DNA of 28,652 bases, from positions 1-28,652 of the forward strand of contig JAWQRN010000535.1 of the NCBI GenBank assembly GCA_033557685.1. Reading direction: 5' to 3'. This DNA comes from Sperchopsis tessellata. Taxonomy: Eukaryota > Arthropoda > Insecta > Coleoptera > Hydrophilidae. How positions within the stretch are numbered: the first letter of the stretch is position 1; the number at the start of each line of letters is the position of its first letter. This document shows positions 1-10,345 of the stretch, one piece after another. Below the pieces are notes generated by a model. The model searched no databases and was not told where the DNA came from. It saw nothing but the letters and a program-made list of their open reading frames with translations. A program made the translations under genes and the position numbers.

Positions 1-38
1 CTTGCAACAGTGGACGAAACGTCGGCACTTGTCAGAGC
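1..38 (+). repeat. Fold-back/Penelope-like repeat family, copy A (cut by window edge)
   Basis: The window opens inside a copy of a dispersed repeat. The hairpin part TTGCAACAGTGGAC is followed by GAAACGTCGGC, the same order of elements as at 5345-5378 and, on the minus strand, 22838-22881. The 5' half of the motif lies off the window. Similarity is lost after about position 30. Confidence 0.6.
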
Positions 39-309
39 CTCTACACGGTTTCCACCCGGAAACAACATTCATACATAGTATATGTATTTTGTACTGAAAT
101 AAAAATATCAGCAATTTGAAGAAATTATGCGTTTTATTTCAAAATTTAATCTAGCACCTTTACTAATATTTTGAAAGATAGGTATCTAATGATTTATGAA
201 TAAATCTTTGCACAATTCAGTTCTGCATGGTTTAAATATGTGCCTTATATATTTCTCCTGCAGCAAAAAAATACCATCGCAATCTATCAATCTAAAGTGA
301 TTCTAATGT

Positions 310-800
310 TTATTTGGTTAACAATGTGTAAATAACATAACAGAAAGAACTTATTTTCAGAGGCAAGCCTTGAATATGATTTCTCCAATTCACTATTAAA
401 GTTGACTTCCAAGAAATTGCAGTCTGATGAGGTGAGCCTTTTATCCTCAATAATAATATTGTGGTATCATTTGCAAAGGTATGCCATTCACATATATGAT
501 AAACAAATGGGCTTGAATGATGGATCTGATGAACTTTCTCTTTTCCTGACCAACTAGAACACATCATTCATAATTCTGTTTTCTTCTGTCACTGCTCTGT
601 GTTTGCTACCAGTCAGGTAACTTTTTAATAAGTTTCATTAGTTTTCATGTATGCCAAAGTTCTCCATCTTTTCCAACAATGTGACATAATTCCCACTGGC
701 AAAGGCCTTAGATAGATCCAGATGCATACTGGCTACTTTTGTCATAAAAGTCTTCACCACATGACATTACATAGAATCGCTGACTCAGTATTTCTTCATT
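310..800 (-). mobile_element. Decayed LINE reverse transcriptase fragment (CR1/Jockey-like)
   Basis: Minus-strand translation in shifting frames gives a reverse-transcriptase signature. At about 690-760 there is MHLDLSKAFASGNY, matching the conserved LDLSKAFD block of CR1/Jockey-type LINE RTs. It is followed by LLEKMENFGIH and a relic of the usual 'YL.gRkq' segment near 610-640. At about 440-480 comes FANDTTILL, corresponding to the FADDTTIL catalytic block with the first Asp changed to Asn. Stops and frameshifts between the blocks make it a dead copy. The assignment to RT is from motif order; the clade is inferred only loosely. It lies downstream of the last visible PRC1 exon, so it is probably intronic or in the 3' part of that gene. 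Confidence 0.6.
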
Positions 801-1459
801 CACGAAACCATGCTGTTGATGATTTAAGATTTTCAGAAAAATAAAACCATCTAGTTTCCTAGTAGTTTTCTCTGGTTATGTACTAAAGCTATTAGTCTAT
901 AATTGGTCACGTTTAATTTGTTGCTGTCTAGACCGTAAGATTCACTATGCAAGTAAAATGACAACAAATAACATCTAATATTAATTTTTTATGAAAATAA
1001 CACTGTTGTTGTTTTGTGAGATTTACTCTCTCACAGATAAAGTTGGTATCATATCTGGACATATGTTCAATAAATATTCCTTCATGGTATTTATCATATG
1101 AATTGAAAGTTGATTTATTTTTATTGTTTGATAACTTTTATTTCAAATACCTAAGATAGTAATCAAATAATTTAAACAATAGAAAGCTTGAAAAAATTTA
1201 CAAATTTCTATATTTTGGGAGCAAGTTTTAATTAGATGGAAGAATGATTTGAGTTAAAGGGTGAATTAAAAATGATCAAAAGTTCAATGATTCTATTTTG
1301 AATATTTGTTATTAAGGTGTAAGTAAGAAAGCTGGGTACAAATCTTAAGCAACGTTTATAGATTGTGCTACACCTTTGTAAAATATGAAAGATAAATATT
1401 AATTGTAATTGGGTCAAAGTATATGCAGTAAACCTTATTATTAAAATATAAATACTTAC
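801..1459. other. Non-coding stretch, probable PRC1 intron
   Basis: AT-rich sequence following the splice donor of the last visible PRC1 exon (GT at 1459-1458, minus strand). Traces of the LINE at 310-800 may extend to about 950. I see no further PRC1 exon; the C-terminal tail of this family is poorly conserved, so a small exon could be missed. Confidence 0.4.
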
Positions 1460-4400
1460 TTGCTCCCTGTCTTCATGAGACTTAGATATTATGTAATGGA
1501 CCGTTTCACCCCAAATACGGATAGGGCGATCATGCTGCAGTTCAAATTTTGCTGCTAACTCTTCTAGGTGTTCTTCAATTTGAGGCAGTCTTTTGGATAA
1601 TGCATTCCTTTCTTTTTCTTCTTTCAATAATTCTCCACCTCTGTTTTTGAATCTATCCTTAGAATTTGCCTTTTGTTCAAATATAAGTAGTTTCTCCCAT
1701 AGGTATTGGCGTTTTTCAAGTAAATCAAAAATTATCCTAAAATTTTTTTTTTTCTTTAATATCTTTATTCAAAAATGTTTATATATGTACACACAAACAT
1801 ATTGTTATATAATTGAGTAGAACAGCCAAAACATGTGCAAAATGGGAATAAACAAATTATAAGTAATAAAACATAAGGGTAGTCCATATTCTAGCGTTAG
1901 TACAAATCCTGAATCTCCAAATCCAAACACATTCACTGTTACAATGTGACTTTACCTTTAAATTGAAACTGAAAACAACAAAATTTGCTCATCATTAACT
2001 ATACCTATTTTTGATAATAGCAAACAGTGTTAAGTTAATCAATTTTTTTCAATCAATTCAGTTTTAATTAGGTATTAGGATGAAATAACATTTTAGTACA
2101 TAAATGTAATTTTATCATCATCATCCAGCCCTTTTCATATCTACTGCTGAGAAATATGCCTCCCCTAGTCACTTGTACTCCTTTTCTGTTTGTAGTCAAT
2201 TGGTGGTAATTCCCTTCTTATTATCCATTCGGGTAACATGTCCTGCCCAATTCCATTTCTGCTTAGAAATACATGTTATAACCTCTGTGACTCATGTCCT
2301 ATCTCGTAGAGCAGCACTCCTTATTTTGTACCTTACACTCAAACCGAGTATCAATCTTTCCATGTTGCTGTTTTAGTTAGTAATAGTGTTTCTGCTTCGT
2401 ATGTCATCGCTGGAAGTATGCACTGATCAAACACCATTCTCTTCAGCAAGGGTTATTCCTCTTTGCATTTCAAATATCTAGTTATCTCTTCCTATCCATA
2501 TTTCATATCCAAGATAGATGTATTTTTCCACCAATGATTAACGATGCTATTTGGGACTTTGTCATTTTTAATAAAATTTATTTTCAGACCATTCTCTGTG
2601 CAAACCATGTCGAGCTCGAATAAGATGTCCTCTAATGTCCCAGTGGAGCATTTTAAAGATACGCTCAAGAAAAGTTATGAATAACTCTGGTGACAGTGTA
2701 TCATTCTGACACCACAAATGATTTTTATTTACTTGCTGTTATCGTGTGGTTTCACCATCATCATTGCATTTTTATAGATGTTATGTACGAGATTAGTGCA
2801 CCAGTAATGAACGAGGCTGTAGATTTCTTTAAGGCTAGCTTTAGGTGATCATTTTATCCGAAATTTGTGGGGATCTGCTCTCTTAGTTGACACTAGTAGT
2901 TTTTTTCTAAACTTGATGTTATTATCGAGGCAAAAAGCTTATGAAGATGGTTTAACAAGCTACTAAGCCTGTAATTTCCTAGATCTCAGACATAATCCCC
3001 TTCTCTGCAGAATAGATACCGCATTCTTTCATTTCAAAGTACTGAATCCTGCTCTAGACACAGGTTGAAGAAGGTCTATTTCTTATCAATAAGAACACAC
3101 TTTACAATCTCAATGGCCTATATCATGATACCGTCCTCGTCTGGTTATCTACTTGCCTTTATGATTTTGAATGGTTAACGGATTCCACCAGCTGTTATGT
3201 CCAGCATTTTTTCTGAACCTTGGGTAACTATTATTATCTTGGCTGTTTCTTCTAGATGTGATGATTACTCTAATCCACTCTTTTAGAGCTCCCCATAAAA
3301 CTTTTCCACTATCCGCAACCGTTCCTCTTTATTCAACGATGCTATTTCTCTCTCATTCTTTAACTTGTTTATTTCACATTTTCCATTGTTCAATTTTCTT
3401 CTCAGAAACTTTACTCATATTATCTTCTATAATTTATTAAATTTTTTCGGTTTTGATTTTACTTAGATTGCTTCTGATGGCTTTTGATATTTTTTCTCAA
3501 TTTACACTATTCAATATATACATTGCTCTTCATCTCTCTTCTTTGCTCCATCAATTTTTAGGTCCCTGCACAAGTATCTTCGTCTCTTTCTTTTCCGCAT
3601 AATGTTCCTGCTGGCTTTCCTTTATAGCTTCAAAGATTCTCATTTAGACTATGTACACTTTTATCAGGCGAAGCATGCGATACCGTTCTTTATTGAAATT
3701 AATTTCAACTGTCACTCTCAACATTTTACGATCACTGCCTGTTGTAAATTAATTAACATCTGTTAAGTCTCTGAATATTTATTTTTTGTTGTTCATTACA
3801 AGGGGGAGGTTTATATCCAATGGATGGCAAATAGTTAATTAAGAAGCAGAATTATGAAACAGATTTCATTTCGAGTTCATCTGAACTTTACCATACACAT
3901 CTTCTTTGTTGTTTTTTAAAAAAGAGGCAATTTATTTGATACAGAGTAATTTGGTGTAAAAAACTTAATTGAGTTTCTCCCTGATCGTTTCTGCCTGGTT
4001 TTCTGAAATTTCCCAACAGCGTTTCTAAATTATCGGTTTTTAGATCTACTTTAGAATTGAAGTCTCCACACAGAGTTGTGAAATGTTTGGGTGTGTCATC
4101 CAAAAACGTAGAGACGTCATTGTAATTGCTTTCAACTTCCTCATCAGGATGGGTAGTCTACTGTGGGCGCATAGACCTGAATAATCTTCATACTATGTTT
4201 AAGGCTGGGCCTTAAAACCAGGTAGGCAACCTTTATAGATACATTCTTTGTACTTGTTGTACTTACCTATTATCAGCAAAATATTTATCTAGTTTTTCAA
4301 CTTCTAATTCGTGGTGAGAGAGCAGATCTTCAGTATACAAGTCACTTTGGAAATAAAAAAACTGTTGTCTTTCCTCGGGAGTGATTCCACACTTATCCCA

Positions 4401-6639
4401 TAATTCAACCAACTTATTTCTAATCTTTTTTACATATATCTACAAAATAATAATAACATAATCGAAGGGGTGTATAAATAAAGGTGTTAATTATCAAATA
4501 GCTAAATCTCAGCAACGTATGTTTTCAAACTCTTAAAGCAACAAGTACATTTCTTTTAAATATTCCTTAACCCAAATCAGAAAATAGAAAATTCAATGTT
4601 TTGTGGATAATCGTCATTATTTAGAGAATAAAAAATATTGTAGTTCCGCAAAGTTTTTTAATATATACATAATATTGCGACTGGTTTCAACCACATGCAA
4701 CCGGATAAACACGTGTACACCATTCAAGATAAGGGTCTCCGCTGAAACTTTTTTAAAACGTAAAAGATATTGCTCTGTGTTTGGTGGGATAATAAAGGAA
4801 TCATTTATTATGAGACTTTAAACCCGGGGGAAACTGTTAATTCTGATCTCTATTGTGAACAACTGAATCGCTTGAATCAGAATTTAATTAAAAAACGGCC
4901 TAAACTGTAAATGGAGTTATTCTTCAACATGACAACACACGACCGCATGCAGCTAAGAAGACACGTGAAAAAATGACCGAGCTTGGTTGGGAGATTCTAC
5001 CACACCCTCTATAGTCACCACACATTGCATCATCTGATTACCACTTGTTTCGGTCACTGGAATATTTTTTAAGAAATGACACACAGGGATGTGAACCATG
5101 TTAAAATGACCTTTAAACAATTTTTTTCTAAAAAGAACAAGGAATTTTATAAAATGGAATATTTTCTCTTCCTGATAGATGGCAGAGTGTGATAGATAAT
5201 GATGGATACTATATATACTATAATATTTGTAGAAATTTAAAATGACTACAGTTGTGTTATTTTTTATTTTACTATACTGTATTGCATATTAATTCTGTAT
5301 GTAACTACCCTAGCAGTTTATACTTAACACGTTTAAGTGTCTTGATAATGTCCCTGTAGCGGTGGACGAAACGTCGCCAAAAAGAAAAACCAACAAACGA
5401 TTATCTCCTGGAAAACCTGAAGATATGTAAAGCATATTATTACTAAATTGATGTTCTTTCATGTCGCAATCTAAAATATTGGGCATCATATTCAAAAAAA
5501 GAAGTTGCAGGGGGTTTACCATATACTGGAGATTGAGTAAAAAACTGTAGTTAAGTTGCATTAGAAAAAAATTACTAGTCAGAATGGTTAATGCTTATAT
5601 TTTTGTCTAAGAAATTTCTTTATAAGCTAGTGAAATAATATTTTTGTAAAAGTTTACTATTAAAAGTTTGCTCACCTCCATATTCGCTTTTTTGATATCT
5701 TCACATCTTTTAACTTCTGTCCTCAATGATTCTAACATATCCATAGGTGTGCCCGCTAATTGCTGAATAAAAGAATCAAATGTCTGGAGATCTTCACCTA
5801 ATATTTCCCAAAGAGATTTGACTCTTTCCTGTAACTCGCCGATTTCTGTCTTGACCTCTTCTAGATGTGTAGATAAGGCGTTATGGAATGTCTTTAGCTT
5901 CTTCATGTTCTTGTCTGTGACCAAAAATAAGCTGTCATCGAGAGACAGCACTATTTTTTCAAATTCTAAACTGGGTTTGAAATTTAGATCTTTGGAAATA
6001 TCTACAATTTCATATTTGAGAAGTAAATACTCTTCATCTCTTCTAAATTTTTCGCTTTCTAGGTCTTCAATGATTTTTTGGAACTTCACAATATCTTCTT
6101 GGGACGGAAGCTCACCATCAGCATTAATTTGGGGTTTCACACCCAGATGTTTACATAATTCACTTTCACGTTTATTAAATCTAGATAGTTCTTTTCGTCG
6201 TTTCTCAACCAAGGTTTTGTACCTAAAAAAAAGGGAGCAAGTAACGGGAAAGTTGGAAAGTAACTTAGGTGCTTTTAATAAAGATTTGGTAAGTAATAAC
6301 TTACTCATTAACTCGTTCTTGTAAAACTTGATGTTCTTTATATAATGGCAGGTTTTCGGTCCCATATTCAGGCATTTTGATATGCAGCTCTTTACACAAG
6401 GTACTGGCCTGTTGAAGAAGCTTTTCGATGTTGTCTATAACCTTCATTTGCATGTTTGTCACATCCTCAACTAATGTATTGTAAATATCAAAAACCTGTT
6501 CTTTAAATATATTAAGCCATTCATCTTTATCTTTTATTTCTAATCCCATTCTTATTATGATTTTACAAAATTCTTCAATTTTATTATCGCTGAAGTTTTG
6601 AATATCTTCTTTGAATGGTTGCACCCAGTCAGCTGACAT
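1460..6639 (-). CDS. PRC1: Protein regulator of cytokinesis 1 (PRC1/Ase1/MAP65 family), C-terminus off window
   Basis: This family bundles antiparallel microtubules at the central spindle and is needed for midzone assembly and cytokinesis (known for PRC1/Feo/Ase1). Coding exons on the minus strand are 6639-6305, 6222-5676, 4439-4267 and 1736-1460. All junctions are GT-AG and the phases join cleanly, giving 444 codons; human PRC1 has about 620 residues, so the C-terminal part lies left of the window. The N-terminal part is the long coiled-coil rod. The fourth exon carries the MAP65 signature FKNRGGELLKEEKER (NRGG at residues 383-386), the spectrin-like microtubule-binding core. An acceptor AG sits one base before the chosen ATG (6642-6641), so a non-coding first exon lies further right. 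The Met at 6639 begins at the same point as the family's rod domain. Intron sizes are 82, 1236 and 2530 bp, the larger two holding transposon remains. The insect orthologue is also called fascetto. Confidence 0.92.
1737..2111. other. PRC1 intron 3, non-coding
   Basis: AT-rich intronic sequence with a T-rich polypyrimidine tract at about 1742-1756, next to the acceptor of PRC1 exon 4. No recognisable element between the tract and the LINE end at about 2112. Confidence 0.5.
2112..4215 (-). mobile_element. Decayed RTE-like LINE in PRC1 intron 3
   Basis: This element runs in the same direction as PRC1. At 4190-3890 the minus strand encodes the apurinic-type endonuclease: IIQVYAPTVDYPS, then LCGDFNSKVD (the GDFNAKVG block), then LLGNFRKPGRNDQGETQL, which matches the 'G.fG.G.RNERG..L' block of RTE-type endonucleases. 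The RT follows in many broken frames; near 2700-2500 fragments such as VPNSIVNHWW and KYG recall the C-terminal part. The 3' end at about 2112-2130 is a short GATGAT repeat, the simple-repeat tail typical of RTE and related LINEs. It is 5'-truncated and inactive. The RTE label is inferred from endonuclease motifs and the tail. Confidence 0.7.
4740..5220 (+). mobile_element. Mariner transposase remnant in PRC1 intron 2
   Basis: The plus strand reads as the C-terminal half of a mariner transposase with frameshifts. LCVWWDNKGIIYYE (about 4773-4814) matches the conserved VWWD.KG..YYE block. NQNLIKKRPKL then matches the L...RP helix. A degraded 'HDNARPH' region (MTTHDRMQ) follows near 4930-4950, then TELGWEILPHP (about 4977-5009), a degraded 'PYSPDLAPSDYHLF' around 5010-5055, and a tail ending NKEFYKMEYF. 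The catalytic Asp context is broken and stops interrupt every frame. Orientation is opposite to PRC1. No terminal inverted repeat was identified with confidence. Confidence 0.8.
5336..5431 (+). repeat. Fold-back/Penelope-like repeat family, copy B
   Basis: The best-preserved single copy of the dispersed family. It has TTGATAATGTCC (5342-5353), a short loop, then GGACGAAACGTCGCC (5363-5377), an A-rich spacer, the CAACAAACGATTATCTCC block, and GGAAAACCTGAAGATAT. The same order is seen at 23119-23207. It lies in PRC1 intron 2. Confidence 0.75.
5432..5675. other. PRC1 intron 2, donor-side non-coding
   Basis: Intronic sequence between repeat copy B and the GT donor of PRC1 exon 2 (5675-5674, minus strand). 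Nothing else recognisable. Confidence 0.4.
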
Positions 6640-7004
6640 TCTGCAAACAATGAAAAAACAATAATTCAGTTCATAGTGTCAATTAAATACCAGTTAGTGT
6701 GAGATTTGTGGACAATGAAGAAGTAGATCATAGATTTAATACCAAAATAAAGTATTAAACACTGCAAATGTATAAATAAACATATTATAAGTATAAATCT
6801 ATATTATTATTCAATTTTAATATAGATATATTGAAGTAAAATACATAATATATTTATCTAAATTTATACAGCTAGGTTGTAGTTAATGTAGATAATGAAT
6901 TATTTAATTATAAAATATGGTAGTTGGTTTCAGCTGGAAAGAAGCAGGCAATAAAAAATTTGAAACATAAATTATGTTTATTAAGCAAAATTAGCAATAG
7001 AACA
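6640..7004. other. PRC1 5' region, probable 5' UTR intron
   Basis: Position 6640 is the only exon base before the PRC1 ATG; a TTTTTTCATTGTTTGCAG acceptor precedes it on the minus strand. An untranslated first exon and promoter should therefore lie further right, but I cannot place them. The sequence is very AT-rich with no ORF of note. Confidence 0.45.
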
Positions 7005-7235
7005 ATTGGTAAACCAACATACTAGTGGGTGAGGAGACCGGGGTTCAAATCCACGAGGTGGTCAGTTTTTTGTGATCAAGGACAAGTCTGCATCTTGATA
7101 ATATTCCACGAGGACCGTAAAACTGTACAGATAGAATACTGCATGCAGCAATATTCCCAGGTATGGTACCCTAATCTTGTAGGCCAGAGCAATGAAATCA
7201 TCAAGGTACACCAGGCAGGCCTTACAAGATAAAAC
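7005..7235 (+). mobile_element. Possible tRNA-derived SINE
   Basis: A tRNA-like head contains GGGGTTCAAATCC at about 7040-7052, a good match to the RNA polymerase III B box (GGTTCAANNCC) in a T-arm-like setting. A D-loop-like TTGGTAA lies about 40 bases upstream, at about 7005-7011. A roughly 180 bp body without coding capacity follows. No convincing A box, tail or target duplication was seen, so this remains tentative. It could instead be part of the neighbouring gypsy remnant. Confidence 0.35.
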
Positions 7236-7299
7236 CCTTGAAAACCAATTCCTGATCCTGTAGTAAAAGCTGTCTTTTCTCGGTCCTTAAGGTCTAGTT

Positions 7300-9480
7300 C
7301 TACTTACCTAATGTGGAGAACCATTGTGACCCTGCCAAGATGTTATCTATTCTTGGCAAAGTTTCATTGTTATATCGTTCAGTCTCCATTAGTCTATGCA
7401 AAATCTGGTAGACCCATCTTTCTTTGATACCATAACAACTGGAAGGCTCTGTGATGCCCTGCTGCTGCATTTTCTTCAATATATCTCTGACTTCTTCCCA
7501 TTTAGCCAAGGGTAAATGCCTTGGATCCTGCTTAATTAAGGTAGCATTACCAGTGTCGATCTTTAATTGTACCACATTGGAATGATAGTAGATTTCCTCT
7601 CCTGTGACAAATTTGTTTCAAAATTGCCGAAGAACATCTAGCACTTACTTTTCTTCTGTTGGTGATAAATTCTTTAGATTATCGGCAAAATTGCGTTTAA
7701 TTTCTTCACATCGGACAACTGAGGCGACTGGTTCAAGAGTTCTCAATACATTTCCTTTATTAAGATTTAGAGGAAACCCATTGGGTTCAAGTTGCGAATT
7801 AGAATTACATCTAGGTAACTAACTTGGGCTCTTCCTTTCAATCGTCCATTTAATTTATTGTCTTAGCTTGGATTATTTGTTCAGTCATAGTAGAGATCAT
7901 GACATCATAGGAGGCGCACACTGGTTGGATTAGACCCAGGATGACCCAGACTTACTGTTTCATTGCCTACCTTCAATAGTCTTTCTTTCATATCGATTAC
8001 AGCTTCATGACGGCTTATAAAATCTAAATGTAGGATTGCTTCAACTATGTCCACCACAATTATCTATTGGACCATGGAGTAACTACTGAAGATTATGTAA
8101 GCCTTCACTCTTCCATGAACAAAAATGTATCACCAATAGCTGTTCGTACGTAGAGGTTTGTCCCCTCTTCCAGAATCTCCCGGAAGAGCCTATCTGATCT
8201 GACTACTGGAAAATTGGTTCCTGTGCCTATCGTGAACAAGCACCTTATTTGCCAAATACTACCATTAGTGATTCACGTGATGCTGTATTCTGGATATTTT
8301 GAGGTCTTCCTTCGTGCCCACCAACATGTGCCCCTAAGTGTTGCCACTAAGGTTTTGATTTCCCTGTATCTAATTTTCACTAGCATTTCGATAGGACTGG
8401 ATTCTCACTCTACAATTTTTGCGAATATGCCCTTCTTTTCCACACGTGCAGCATTTTATGTTCTTTAAATTCCCCTTATGGGTACTTACTTCATACAATT
8501 CTGCTTCCTAAGCTGGTGCTGTTTCCATTGTAATTTCTCTTATGTACTTATATCGATTATTTACAGCTTCAAATTCGAGAGCTGTATCCACAGCTACTCA
8601 TAGATTTCTGTTGCAGGTAATTCTGTATGGCTAGTAATATTTCTGGGTCGGTGAGGCCATTAATAAACATATTCATTCCGATCACAGTCATGGCATCTAA
8701 TTGTAGATCTCCGTAGCTAAGTCTGGTTAATCTATCAATGTCGACAGCATATTCTTGTGAAGTTTCTCCACTCTTTCATTTCCAAACTGTTAGTTTCATG
8801 TGTTTCAAGTGATAATCCCAAAAACTTTGATTCCAGGCCCAGTACCAAAGTTTCAAAATTTCCCCTGCTATTCCTGAAACTATTGTGTAGGACATATAGT
8901 GTTTAGCTTTCTAGACATGGTGAGGTTAGTCACTATATTATCTGTGCCATCTCAGCCATTATATTCAGTTGCCATTTCAAATTGTGACTTAAAAAGTGAC
9001 TAGCCAGTAGGTTGTAATGAAGTAATGAATGGTTTCTTTACAGGCTTCTCGATCTCTCCTTTCCAGACTCTATACTCTTCCCTCTTCTCTGAGCGCTTGT
9101 ATTTTCTTTTCCATCTTTTTATTTTTATGAATTTTCATCTTGTTTACTTTCAAAAGTTCTAGAATTTTCTTCAAAATTGCTTTTCAAACATTAAAAATAT
9201 TCTAGCAGGCTAAATGTTCTGGAATTTTCTTGAGCCAATCTGAAGTTTTCCTCTAGTTTACTTTCTAAACTTCTAGAATTTTCTTCATGTTTCTGTTCAT
9301 TTTTTGTTTTAAATGCTCTAGAATTCTCTCTTAGTTTTTTTAAACTTCTAGAATTTTCATTAAGCTTGCTTTTAAATTTCCTAGAATTTGTGTGAGAACC
9401 ACAAGCAATAAGCCTCCCCCATTGCCCAAAACTTCTTTTGCCTCTATTAAGTTCATGCACATTAGCATACATGCCCTTCT
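7300..9480 (-). mobile_element. Decayed Ty3/gypsy-type LTR retrotransposon (gag to early RT)
   Basis: Reading right to left, the order is gag, protease region, reverse transcriptase. The gag start (about 9472-9190) is a coiled-coil-like stretch with repeated ENSR units. A CCHC zinc knuckle, CCTCGKEGHIRKNC (C-X2-C-X4-H-X4-C), lies near 8453-8412. The aspartyl protease region follows near 8100-7600 but is badly broken. At 7565-7300 comes the start of RT: IDTGNA.LIKQDPRHLPLAK, then QQGITEPSS, then LPRIDNILAGSQWFSTL, the standard N-terminal RT blocks of Ty3/gypsy elements. The rest of RT, RNase H, integrase and LTRs are missing. Frameshifts and stops throughout show an old, dead copy. Confidence 0.8.
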
Positions 9481-9550
9481 ATTTCCTCTACTACTTACTT
9501 GTCTTCTTTAAAAATTCTCATCTATTCCTTCTAACTACTTTTACATAAGC

Positions 9551-10345
9551 CTTTTTTTTACACGGGATGTAGTCAGCGCACACAGCTAACCAATGCAGAG
9601 GACCCCCTGAATAAGCCCAGCAAACCGGAACTGCGGTGTGGCATTACTTCAGGTTGCTGGCTTCCTCCCTCACGGGACGTTGTTATTGATCATTTGGACT
9701 CCCTACGTCCCCCATCCGCTTCCGCGATTAGGGGTTCGGGTGATTTTTTGCTTCTTTGTTATTTAATTTATTTTCACGCAGGCACTCCCTGGCCCTGCCG
9801 CTGCCACTCATCTCTCTCCTTCCTTCCCATCACCAGGCTTACCATTCCGCATATTGCCTCCCAATGGCGCCATTATCTCAGCATGATATCAATTATGCTC
9901 TCCGGTTCCAGAATATTTCCCGTCTCCATTTCCGCCCTAGTCCTCTCCGAATGCCTTCTGGGACAGCGAAATATGGTATGCTCAACGCTGTCCAGCTCGA
10001 CATCCACACAATACACACACGTATCCACGTCCTCCCTCCTAATTTTGTGTAGGTACTCTCAGAAGCATCCATGACCTGTGAGCACCTGAGTTAGATGGTA
10101 GTTTACCTCCACAAAGGTCCTCTCCACCCATGGCCTTATTGCCTCCGTCGGCCGTCCACATTCGGCATGATTCTAGAAAGAGCCGTCACCACTCTGTCCG
10201 CCTGTTCAACGTGAGCACCAAAGCACATTCTGACAACTATGTTGATGCCCAAATACTTGATGTTCCTTGTTGGTAATATTGTGTCTCCACCTACATAAGC
10301 CTACCTGCACCTCTCTCACCCTCCCCCTCACAATACATCCTTCTC
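9551..10345 (-). mobile_element. 5'-truncated R1-clade LINE, ORF2 C-terminus and 3' UTR
   Basis: The minus strand from about 10290 encodes the end of an R1/TRAS-like ORF2. Blocks in order are RNIKYLGINI, then FGAHVEQADRVVTALSRIMPN (reported here as FGAHVEQ and VVTALSRIMPN), then TQVLTGHGCFREYLHK, then a Cys/His cluster CVYCVDVELDSVEHTIFRC (C-X2-C...H...C). These are the hallmark thumb, connection and zinc-finger segments of the R1 clade. The endonuclease and RT palm are absent. The 3' UTR runs to about 9551, where an A8 run (minus strand) looks like a poly(A) tail. Several stops are present. Confidence 0.8.

Noticed and set aside
421..430. CTGATGAG near 424, matching the hammerhead core
   Set aside because: No GAAAC partner or stem II follows at the needed spacing, and it lies inside a LINE RT remnant.
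5341..5378. Annotating the repeat core as an active hammerhead ribozyme
   Set aside because: The CTGANGA box is altered to TTGATAA and no stem III can be drawn between GAAAC and GTC. Reported only as a hammerhead-like motif.
5818..6324. 168-codon plus-strand open frame
   Set aside because: Antisense shadow of PRC1 exon 2; the minus-strand reading has family similarity and correct splice sites.
7029..7232. 67-codon open frame in the SINE candidate
   Set aside because: No similarity to a protein; the region has a Pol III B-box and looks non-coding.
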